Below are positions 13,814-25,800 of a stretch of 64,000 nt of DNA, piece after piece. The notes under the pieces were generated by a model. It did no database searches. It saw nothing but the letters and a program-made list of their open reading frames with translations, and was not told where the DNA came from. Every line of letters begins with the position of its first letter. Position 1 is the first letter of the stretch. Position numbers and translations under genes: made by a program. Source of the stretch: Hemibagrus wyckioides (lineage: Eukaryota; Chordata; Actinopteri; Siluriformes; Bagridae); assembly GCF_019097595.1 (NCBI RefSeq), contig NC_080717.1, forward strand, positions 20,983,836 to 21,047,835. Direction: 5' to 3'.

Positions 13814-16800
13814 TTGGTATTTGTGTGTGCTAAACATGTGTGTGTGTTGGGTGCTATCAGTGCCAGCGAGCAGCAGGATGGCACAACTCATCAGTTTCTG
13901 AAAGTCCCTGTGTCTCTTGTGCACATTGTTACTGCAGCAGCCAGATGAACAATAGCTCTTTCACTGCAGTGGCTGGTAATTAAGTGTTAGCGGCTTGTGC
14001 TCTACATTAATTCGGCTTACCACCCACACTGGCACTGTATCAATATTATAACATGATTTTCATCTTAGTAACAAGAACGTCTGGTTAATCTATGTAAGAG
14101 ATTAGTAGCACTGCTCAGCTTGCCGACCATCCGATCAGCAGCTTCGTTCAAGCCTGAATGTTTATATGTATTTGCTTTTCTTTTCTCCTTCCATGTTTAG
14201 CGGGCTGTTCTGTGAAAACCCTCCTCCCATGATCCTGCTCCAGAAGACGAGTCCATGCGATCAGTCGGACTGCCAGAACGGAGCTCAGTGTCTTCTGATT
14301 GAGGGTGAACCTGTGTGTCGCTGTCTGCCCGGCTTCTTCGGAAACAAGTGCCAGAAGATGCTTACAGCCCACTTCCTCGGGAAAGACACGTACATAGAGC
14401 TACCCGGCTCTACTATCCGTCCTTCCACTCATATATCCCTGCAGGTACGGCCCACATCACTAAAGCACTTATTCAAAACAGATATCAGGGCAGCTTGTTT
14501 ATATTTTTTTCCTGTCCACCAACCCTGCTCCTGTATATCTAATCTAATCTTCATAAAGCAGGTGTGTTAGATTAGATATGCAGGCCAGTAAATATTCAGA
14601 AGCAGCTACAGGCAGTCAGCCGATCCTTCCCAATAACCAGATTCCGGTTTTGTCTACAGATTTCCACGGCACATTCAAACAAAAGAAACTTGTAAGATTA
14701 CTCTCAGCATTTTGCAGACACTCTTACCCAGAGAGATGTACATTTATCTCATTTACACAGCAGTTGAGGTTTAAGAGTCTTGCTCAAGGGCCCAGCAGTG
14801 GCAGCTTGGCAGTGCGGCAATATAAACTCAAAACCTTTCGATCAGTAATCCAACATCTTAACCACTGAGCTACCACTGCCAACATACTTTCCACTAATTC
14901 GAGAGAAACTGGAAGAGTCACAGTGATGACAATAATCATCGTGTCAGTGTGTAATGATGTCACCGTTAAGGGCAAAACGACTGAAAGGGGTTATTTGTTC
15001 AATGGGCGATTTGCGCAACCAGATTATATCAGCCGCGTCAAAGTAGTGGAAGAAAAAGGCTTGTTGATGGAGAGTTTTTAAATTTCATTACCAATGATGA
15101 TAACAATCTAGACTATTTTTACCCATAATGTGTTGTTGTTTTGTTGTTGATTTCAATCCAATGGCGAAAAGATAAAATTAGCATAGCACACAAAAACTAT
15201 TAGAGTATCTTATACTTGAACTGGTGGCCAATTAAAAAGCACAAATCCTCTTCCTTTCCTTTTTGAGGATGTATCAGAATCATAGCAAGGCATGGCTGGA
15301 TCATAGCCTACTGTCCATTGTCTCTGCCATTAGCAAATTAACGTAAACCTTTCCGCATAAACATTTCTGCAAACTAAACTAGCTAGTTATCTGATACTCT
15401 TGTGGGATGCCTTCGTTGTCATACGTCTTCAAATTAACCGGGTAAATCTGAAGCATTAGTTTTTGCCCAAGTCTGAACACAAATCTAGAATTTGCTCTAG
15501 TGCCATTTACAGCTCACAAGGTTTGAGTTACTGAAAGAAAATGTTTTCCTGCAGGCTGCATAGTTTAGTTACAAAGTCTTAACCAAATCTGTTTCAAGTC
15601 CCTGGTGGCTTGGAAGTGATTTGAGAGTTGAATTAGGTGTTTGAACTTTCCAGTGTTTGGAACTGATTGCTGTAGACATGATGAAACAGTTTGTTGATGG
15701 AGTTTTCAAATTTCACTTATGATAAAACCTCTACACTATTTTTAGCTAAAAATTTGTTGTTGTTATTGATTTCATCCATTAGTAAAAAAAAAAAAAGGCT
15801 TTTAGGACAAAAAGAACCTGAACTGGTGGCCAATGAAAAAGCACAGTCCCTCTTCCTTTTCTTTGACTATCAACAGCTAAAGAATGCAACTATTAAGTTT
15901 GATCAGTGTATCACAATGTCTCGTTGATGGCGTGGTAAGAATGATGTGAGGCCGCCTATTACACACACTCATGTATCTGTATTCATGAGATAACACTAAA
16001 ATTCTGGTTCTCCTGTATATCCTTTTTGTTCAATCGTACTTCGATTGGACAATGTGTGATACTCTTTCGACTTTCAGTTTCTCCACTAAAGGCATTTTAA
16101 GGAACAATCCACCTCGTTCACATTTATTGAACCTGCAGCTGTTTTCCATGCGCCTTCTCGGACACTGCTGATGACGTGTCACAAATATGTCAGTGAAGTG
16201 GCTTAAATAATATCAACCCAAAGGCAGGGCAGATCCAGCTTTCATTGTGTGTAATTTTCTGAGACGAAAGTCACTGATAAGCTGTGTAAGATAAGATGTC
16301 TGCTAAGCTACAGTCTGGGCTGGAAAGAAATCAGCCCCAGCCTCACTTCTTCATAATATTCTCTATACAGCTTACAGTTGTGGTATGGTGCTTGTTTTGA
16401 ACCGAAATCCAAAATAATACCATCTTGAGACGTTTGTTAAAAGCCAAAAATGACAAACGTGAAAGATTATCTCAATGTCGTTTTTAGCTTTGTAAAAGAG
16501 TGTACATGTATACAAGCCATCCCTCTTTCTAACTGACTGATTGTCCTTTGCTATAATGTGCATTTTCAATTGTTTTTCTCACATCCTTCATTTTGAAGAC
16601 TGTTCTCTGTGACTCCGACGAGCGGAAAGAACTAATATTTCAACACAGAACACAGCTATAAATGATTTGCTGTCATAAAGAGGCTTTAGTACGTTCACTC
16701 ACTGCTCACTTAATCACAGCAAGTCATTGATGGATCATATCCCAGTGACAATTTTCTCTGACATTTGCAATTTACCTTGTTTGTGGATAAACGTTCGGAA

Positions 16801-19800
16801 CTAGCTGGTAATCTGATACTCTTGTGGGATGCCTTTGATGTCATACGTCTTCAAATTAACCTTATAAATCTGAAGCATTGGTTTTTGCCCAAGTCTGAAC
16901 GCAAATCTAGAATTTGCTCTAGTGCCATTTACGGCTCACAAGGTTTTAGTTACTGAAAGAAAATGTTTCCCTGCAGGCTGCATAGTTTAGTTACAAAGTC
17001 TTAACCAAATCTGATTCACGTCCCTGGTGGCTTGGAAGTGATTTGAGAGTTGAATTAGGTGTTTGAACTTTCCAGTATTTGGAATAGGATACACTGCTGT
17101 AGACATAATACACCACCACTTAAGGTCAGTCACCAGCATATTTCTCACACCCACAATCTATCCACAGTCTCCTGAACTACCTTGTGGACAGACATCCAAG
17201 TCAAACATCCAACAGCAAGATCTATCCACAACATCCTCCTCCTCCTACTCAACCCCTATCAACACACTGACACAGGCAGCCATCGCTATCAGTCTGCTCT
17301 GTAGCAGGCCTGCTTGCTGAGCTGTCCAAGCCTGTCTCTCAGTCTGATCTGTCTCACCTAGCCTAGGCATGGAAAGCGATCTACCATCCTAACATCTGTT
17401 CCAGGGCTTTTATCAGTTGAAGCTCTCGGTCCAGCCCCGCTGACATTATTAGAATGTCACCTTTTGTCCACTAGCATGAATAATACCTCCCTAGAGGACA
17501 TATATTATGGTAATGGAAGTTGAGCCGGCTCTGTTATCGGCTGCAATCATGAGCCCCCTCGTCACGGCTGGATTGCATCTCCGCTACAAATGAGCCGTTC
17601 GCCTTGCCGCCGACAGGGCAGTCTAATGTTAATTAAAGTGGGAGGAGATAAAAATAGCCGGCGTATTCTTCATCTGCCTGCAGAGGTGAGCTGGTGACTT
17701 TGAGATAGCAACATCTGCACACGTAGAAGGGGTTTGCCGGACAAAATACGTTACCGTCACTCCTGATTAATATAAGGGAGCCAAATAGGCAGCCCTTGGT
17801 TGTGAGACCAAGGCATGACTTTTTGTGTGTGTGTGAAATGTCTTTTAGTTGAAATTCAGCACTAGCACTCATCATGTGGTCATGCTACTTGCCTTGCATG
17901 GCTCCAGGCTATTGGGCAAGAGTGTGAAAGCTCCACTTGGGATTATTTCATACAGAGTCAGGCTGTTACACTTCATGAACCATAAATCTTCAAGCCCTTA
18001 GTGTGATTTGAGTGCTGCTACTGACTCAAGGATTTCTGGTTGATATGACCTACCCAACTCCAGGTGTTAAATCCAGCTGGTTTTTTTTCCCATTCCGTGG
18101 GTTAGGTGTCACTGTAAGTTTATGGTTCTTATTTCTGTCCGCATTTAGGTGGCTACTGATAAGGACAACGGCATGCTGTTTTATAAGGAGGATCATGACC
18201 CGCTGGCTGTGGAGCTGTATCAAGGCCACATACGACTGATGTATGACATCGCCAAGTACCCTCCTACAACTGTGTACAGGTAAGGATACACCAGATATCT
18301 GAAAACATATCGTAATAAATGCACAACCAAAACACAACAGCAAATTCACAGACACGAGAGTAAATCAGAAACACAACAGTAAATCAGAAACACAACAGTA
18401 AATCAGAAACACAACAGTAAATCAAAAACACAACAGTAAATCAGAAACACAACAGTAAATCAGAAACACAACAGTAAATCAGAAACACAACAGTAAATCA
18501 GAAACACAACAGTAAATCAAAAACACAACAGTAAATCAGAAACACAACAGTAAATCAGAAACACAACAGTAAATCAGAAACACAACAGTAAATCAAAAAC
18601 ACAACAGTAAATCAGAAACACAACAGTAAATCAGAAACACAACAGTAAATCAGAAACACAACAGTAAATCAGAAACACAACAGTAAATCAAAAACACAAC
18701 AGTAAATCAGAAACACAACAGTAAATCAGAAACACAACAGTAAATCAGAAACACAACAGTAAATCGAAAACATAACAGCAAATTCAGAGACACAACAGAA
18801 AATCGAAAACATTGCAGAGAAAAACAAAACACAGCAACAACAAATCCAAAACACAAAAGCAAAGCAAAACACAAAAGCCAAAACAAAAAGAAAATAAAAA
18901 ATCAACAGCAAATCCAAAACATATCAGAAAATCCAAAACATGGCAGAAAATCCAAAACACAACAACAAAGCAAAACATGACGGCAAATCAAACCATGAAA
19001 GCAAATCCAAAACACAAAAGCAAATTCCAAACACAACAGAAAAGTGAAACAACAACAAATCCAAACACACAAGCGTAAAGGGAAAGTGTAGGGCCATCTT
19101 GAACATACAGTACATGCTCTTTGCTGATTGGACATGGCGTCTGACTATCACCGAGACTTTTTCACTCAGTTATCTAATTAGCCTAGTGGAAATAATTAAA
19201 TGTGAAGTCATTACAACGAGGACTAATTCTTTCCTCTAAATAATGTCAGCTTCCTTCAGGCAGGATTTCGGATATTTCACTTACTCACGTTAATGCCGTG
19301 AAAAGCTGACGGCACACGAATGATAAAAATAAAAGATAAGAATAAACACAGATTTGTGCAATGATCGATCGTCGAGTTAACATTTTTTTTTTGCTTTTAC
19401 TGTTTTGTCTACTGATTAGCTGTTGTATATTTGGTCAATATGTTTTGTATTCACAGGCCACCCTAATGTAATACAATACTATACTAACCCTAAACACACA
19501 CTACTATCTTAAAGCGGTTCACTTAGTACTCATTTGTCTACCCTGAAGATATTGACTCATATGATACACACACATACCTAATATTTGAGACGACGCTCTT
19601 GGCCAAACACGTGATTGAGGGTAACATTTCAGCCCAGTCTTCAAAGCCTAATCCTCAAAGCCAGGGTTTACTTGAATTTTTTTTCTACCCCTCGTCAGGT
19701 AGCTCTCTCTCTCCCTCTTACACACACACATACATAAACATACACATACACACACCATTTCTGTACAAACACTGAGATCCAGTTTGGACTGCTCTGCTCA

Positions 19801-22800
19801 GTCGAGCTTCACAAATAAGCTCGGCTTATTTGGCTTTTACGCCTCCCCACGGGCGTCTTTTTAACTGCCAGAATCGTTGGCTGTAATTTAGAAACCTTGT
19901 TTAGGTTCCACCAAGATTCTAATGACATTTAGTCAGTTTTCAAGCAGCTCATCAACGTTGTGGCCTTTCGGTACCGATATAAGTGTCTCAAATGTTTATT
20001 GTAATGTAGATTCGGTGGCAGGTAGAAGAGGTTGGTGTGCGGCTCAACAACAAATCTGTTCCGCTTTCTCTTGTAAAGAATACTAAATATAGGAAATGTC
20101 TGAAAATGGCTTAAAGGGATGGTTCAATTGATATAGTTGTTTTTAGTGCACTAGCAGTCAAAAGTATGGACAATTTGGATGTATTATATAGGCATTTTGA
20201 TTTGTTCAAGTCAAATCTTATTTCTAAATAAATATGTACGTATCCATAATAAGATATTTTACTTAAAATGTCTCTCTAAACACAGATTTTATTTACAGCT
20301 TGATTTTATTACATGTAGAAACCGTAGCTGGGTAAAGCTTTCTCATGAAAAGATGCCAAGAGTGTGCAAGAATACTGAATTTCAAATCTGGAAGAGTTTT
20401 ATTTGTTGAACATGTTTCTCAGTCATATGTGTTATTTCTCCAAAAAAAAAACGTCACCATTGTTATTTTAAAATAATAGAAAATGGTAAAAACCCTTGAT
20501 TCAGTGTGTCCACATTTTTGACTGGTAGTTTATTTGAAATGTATTTCATATTTTCAACCGAGAAAAACCCTAAATGCCACATGTTTTTTTTTCCTCTTAT
20601 GGTTCATTGTCTCTCTGTTTACTCAAGTACAGTTAAGCTGGCACCGCTGGCCAAACAACGGGGCTTTCTTCATAAATATTCGAGACGCCGTGCTCAAGTT
20701 GTTTGACCGTATTTCAGCAACTTCTCCGAGTTCTTGAAGTCTAGACGCATCATTTGAAAGATGCCGAGAGTGAATATAAAGCTGGCGAATTCACGCAGCG
20801 AGAATGCCTTTAAGACCTTTTCCTTTCACATAGCGGATCAGTGCACACTGAGATGTGGCAGTTGTGACTGGTTTCTGATCTGAGCCAGCCTTCCTGTCCC
20901 AGCACACCAGATAGCATTTTATTGATCCAGACCGTATCTCTGGGTAGCTCTGAAAAAGAGGGCCTCTCTTAACTTGTGCCATTGCCTACAGCCCGATCGA
21001 TATCTGTGTCGGGAGTGTCAAAGCATGTAAAAAGAGCACTTCATCCTGGAGTCTTGTCTGTGTGCGATATAATAGCCTATTATTACTCAATATTAGCACT
21101 AAGCTGTGCAGTTATTTGACTAGTATGCACCGCTCGCTGATTATCGGTTGGTTTAGTATGAATAGAGACAATCTCAGAGTGTCAGATTTGTAGTTCAGAC
21201 TTGATGAACCCGGTGCACTTCTCCTGAGTGCAGCTGTGTTCTGGATGGTGATTTCTGCGGCTCTAGTCGAGATGCGTCATGGCCTTATTTTGCATGCTTA
21301 CCCTCTCATTAGTCTGTTTTTTCCCCTGATGACGTAGTGCTCTGTGGTTTTGGCGTGCCTGAAGGCCATTGTCTCCGGGCTTGTGGTGCGATAGTGCTGA
21401 GCTGTGGAAGATGGAATGGAGAGGAGTTTTCGCCGACTACAAGGCAAATTCGCCCCTGTCTACCTTCATTAGCTTGATATGATACAACGCAGAGCTCACT
21501 AGTCAAGCCAGCATGTTCCTGAGCTTTCCATGTCATGGCTAAGCCAGTGAGGTCCATGCAGCAGCTGCTCAAATTTGTAACTCCGTCCCATCCCAGAACG
21601 CTGAGCCATGGGGAAACAGAGAGGTGAAGTTTCATTGGCTGAGACCGAGCATCTTAGAGCTCTGGGCCTGAGCATCGTAGAGCTCTGGTTCAGGGGCTTC
21701 GCTGAAGGTGATTGACTTCTGAATGTCCCATTGAGTCATGAAGCATCTGTGAGGCGTGGATCAGAAGACAGGCCAAAGCTTCTTCACCTTCTCCATATCT
21801 GAAACTCAGCATGTTTTTGTGAGATTTAGAGCCAAGGGAGGGAATGATGAACAGTAGAGAAGCAAGAGAGTTCTGTGGAGAGGAACTGAGAAAGACAGAT
21901 TAGACCCTGGAGAGAATGATGTGATAGAATGCTTGTGGAGGGTGAAGGATACTTATCACACTGTAATAATATCGGCAGATTGGGGATTCGAGATAGAAGA
22001 GAGCGGACTTGACTAGCACTAAAGCATCGTTAGGTTTAGATGAATGCCCAGATCGCACTGCTTGCTAATGCTCTGCCCTTATTGAAAACCCAGTGCTAAT
22101 CTCTCCATTAGTTTAAGAAGCAGTGTAGGCACTTGCTCAAAAGGGAGCACCAGCTTTCGTGAATCCATCAGAGGAAATTGAAGAAGAAGGTTGGAATTGC
22201 AACTCTCTCTTGTCCCACACAGTATGGCTTGGTCTGCCATGCGCCACGCCTAACCCAGTTTCACAGAATGAGGCTAATGTTTTCCGCATCAACTGGATCT
22301 AACGCCTAGCACAGCAGGGTGATGGGGGGTCAGGGTGTGTTTTTATTGGCTGTTTTCCTTCCTCCATCTGGGATTAACTCTCAGTTCCTATGTGACTGAA
22401 GTGCTAGGAAAACAGGAGCCAAGCAGGGATTGAGGTAAGCAGGGCTGGACTGCTGGAAAACGCAGCTGAATTTTGGAACTGGAGTATGATAGTCTTCACT
22501 CAGATCAGACCAGGTTAGGGCTCAGAGCTAAATGTTGAGCTCCTTTGGGCCTGACTAACTACAGTGTTATTTGGAGGTCACTGGAAAATACCACTGTGCC
22601 ACTCGAACACACAAGAAAACATCGCTTCTGACATTTTTGGTAAAAGACTCCTACTTGCGCTGACAGAGGTTCACACGGATCAGAAGTCTGTTGAAATCAG
22701 TCAGTTCCCCCACCCTTTTGAGTTTCTGTTCACTAAACAAGCACATAACTTACCTCCTCAGCTCCAAAAGAGGCCTAATTGAGGTTACAGCTGCAATCCA

Positions 22801-25800
22801 TAACTGTACTGGCTGCCTGTGTACCGTTGCCTTCAGCCGGTCTGCTGTGACTGTTCTGTAAGCAAAGGATAGTGCCAGATAATTGAATTTGGAAAACGTA
22901 AATATGTCTGTAGGTTCACTGATTTAGATAACTTTCCCAGATGAAGGCTCCGGTAATTGTGTCTTACTTTGTGTACGTGTGTTGTTTATAATGCGGTTTC
23001 ATGGAGGGTGTTTTATTTTCAGCTGACAGGAAATTGACTTCTCCCAGCATGAGAGAGAGGGACACAAGGCCGTTCAGATCATCGGCAGCGTTCTGTTTGT
23101 TTTTATAGGGTCCAATAAACGGGCACTCGAAACTTAAAGTGGTCGCTGCTTTGAATAGGTCCTGATGCTGGTTTGGTGTCTGGTGCCATCTAGTGGTACA
23201 GCACTTGTGAAGCGAGTTCCTGACATTGTTATATTGTCCAGGCTTTACCAATATACCTCCGCCTGGCTGAAATGAAAGGATTAGTCTGGCTATGTGTATT
23301 TAATCTCAGGTTTATTTCATAATACAAAAAGCCACCTCTTCCGTCTTAGCCTCTTAACTCCTGGGGCTACTGTTAATGCCAGACTGCTTTCGAAGACACT
23401 ATCCGTAACCTGTAATAAAGAAAGGCGTATGTGGTATGTGGGGGATTAAGCAGACTGTAGGGAACGTTTTTGGGGGTCTTTGCAAATGGACCCTTGTGCT
23501 GCTCACAAAGAGAGCGTTTGCAAACATGGAATTGAATTATGAGGCTATAATATAAACCACACGTGTCTGTGTTGAGCCAAGATCCAGGAAAGGAGGCCAG
23601 GAGTTGAGTTCCTGAGGTACGCTGATCTTTATGTGCACTTTGGATAAGAAAAATGATCAATTCATAGATTTACTCTTGAAGAATTATGTATTAATGCCAT
23701 AATTTGACTTGGACACGGGTATATGCATCTTTTTTTTTCTTCTTTTTTTTTAATTGAAAGAATGTTTTGGAAGTAGTCATGATTTATAAGCATGATATGA
23801 CTGGACATGATAATATATAAGGAATAAAATATGACAAGTTGTGCTGTTATTGGAAAATAATCAATGATGAGGTGGTATTATGTGGCCTGAATCTAAGCCG
23901 AGTTACTTTTAAACCCCAAAGTCTAGAAGATTAGTTTTCTCTTACCACACATACACAGCAATTTGACCCAATTACAATGATTTCTTTATTAAAGAACGAT
24001 GCTTTGTACTTTTTTTTTTATTACTGTTCCATTTGCAGTTACATTTCAATACTTGTGTCAGAAACAGTCATTTTCTCTTAGTCTCAAGTTAATAAAAACA
24101 GAAAAGGCAGCATGTTACCGAGAAACCATACACCATTTTTTAAGCAGTTTATTATTAGTCGTAGATTATGTGGTGTGTCTACTGTACAAGTCCCTGTGAA
24201 TGAGTTGTTACTGAAGTGATAACGTATCAGAATCACGGCATTAATATAAACCTGTGGTTTGAATTGTAGCTACTACAGCGCCAGAGCTGATCTCAGAAGA
24301 AATGAACCAACACCTTCTGACAGATCAGATCCGGGAATTCAACCGGTTATAGAAGAAAAAAGATTCATCATACCACCTTGAATCGAAATTAGATCATGTG
24401 CACATGTAGCCTTGGTGCATTTACACTGGGGAAAGAAAACAAATCAAATCCAGCTCAAATTCTAGGCAAAGTAAACAGGCTTTAATTATTTGCTGAAGTT
24501 ACTTAATTGATTTCGCTCTTTCTCTCTTTGCCTACATGGACCAGCTGGGACCAGTCATGGGGTAACAGGGAGTCATAACAGGACCACCTATGGTTAAGGC
24601 GCAGAACCTTTTTCCATATCTCACACCCCATTATTCTGAGCTGCTAATTCGTAGGTTGTGCAACGTGAGCTGTGGTGCAGCTAGGGAAAGTGTCAGATTC
24701 TCACCAAGGAGTGAAAGATGGTTTTGACACGTTATGCCCGTGTGCTGTTTTTGGATCTCTTCTTTCTTACAGAGAAAGGAAACGGGGTGCAAAGAGAGGA
24801 AGAGCGTGTTTTAGGTACAGAAGGAGAACAAGCCACACTTCTTTAGCCACAATCTCTCTCTTGCTCACTTCCTCACTCTCTCTCTCTCTCTCTCTCCCTC
24901 TCCCTCTCTTTCTCGTGCTGTCTTACGTCTAACTCTTTGCCAAACCACTGTCTCTAGCTGTCTGCAGCTGCCTCTGTTCCTTCCAGGAATAACTCCTCTA
25001 AGACGAGTCACTGTAGCCAAAATTGACCTGCTTTCTCAAGCTCTGATGTCAGTTTGCAGGGGGGTTAGTGAGGTCATGACCCGGTCCACTACAATACCAT
25101 GCTCAGACAAAACACAATTACCCAGCAGTCAGCAGGTCCAGCATGCCCTGGACTGAGCAGCGTGGGAAGCTGGAGCACTCAGAAGCTTGTTGCAGCTCCA
25201 GTGTGTGAGCGCAGCATGTGGTCCCTGCCAAAATCATCCAGCTGAGCAGGAGTTCGTTGTCACGCTTCGTGCGTTTGCTCTCCGAGGTTTCGAGGGGCGC
25301 AGCGAGCTCTCAGCACTCTCTAAATGTTTAACAAGATCAGGCGGGGGAAAAAAAATTAAAAATGAGTGAAAGAAATCATGCTCATGAGTTCTCTCAGGCT
25401 CCGAGGCAACCACCAAACCTTTACCTCAAATCACACTCGGTCTCAGCTGGATTCAATGTGTTTGTTGATGCGTGCATAAGGAAGAAAGTGTCAGATCTGC
25501 TTATTGTGTTAGAGAGAGCTCTCAGCCAGGACAAGCTCTCCGAGTGCTGTTAGTCCCATCAATGCCAAACCTAAAGAATACACCTGGCACAATCATCACG
25601 TCTGCTCAGCCAAAGCACGCACATATATTTCATCCTGTACATTAGGGGTTGCTCATGCTGTGATGACTATACATAACAGTGTCTGCTTACAACAGGTTGA
25701 CTTTAAACACCATTACTGTGCACAACACTCCAGCAGAAGTGCACATATTAAATTATTCAGTCAGGAAAACTGCTCTTAGCTGAATTCTTGAGTGGTATAA

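Larger units (their letters stand above)
14445..18148. other. slit3: slit3 intron with internal duplications
   Basis: This 3,704-bp intron has a SINE-like repeat at 14,700-14,880 and duplicated blocks at 15,061-15,268 / 15,691-15,866 and 15,378-15,680 / 16,799-17,109. A compositionally distinct, non-repetitive block lies at about 17,510-17,660. I find no exon. Confidence 0.75.

Noticed and set aside
18726..19151. K/N-rich (+) and F/C/L-rich (-) frames resembling membrane proteins
   Set aside because: They arise from the A-rich 19-bp array and its decayed continuation.
20534..20737. 67-codon frame with a hydrophobic start
   Set aside because: Leader-like only because of a T-rich stretch; no downstream domain and no splice context.
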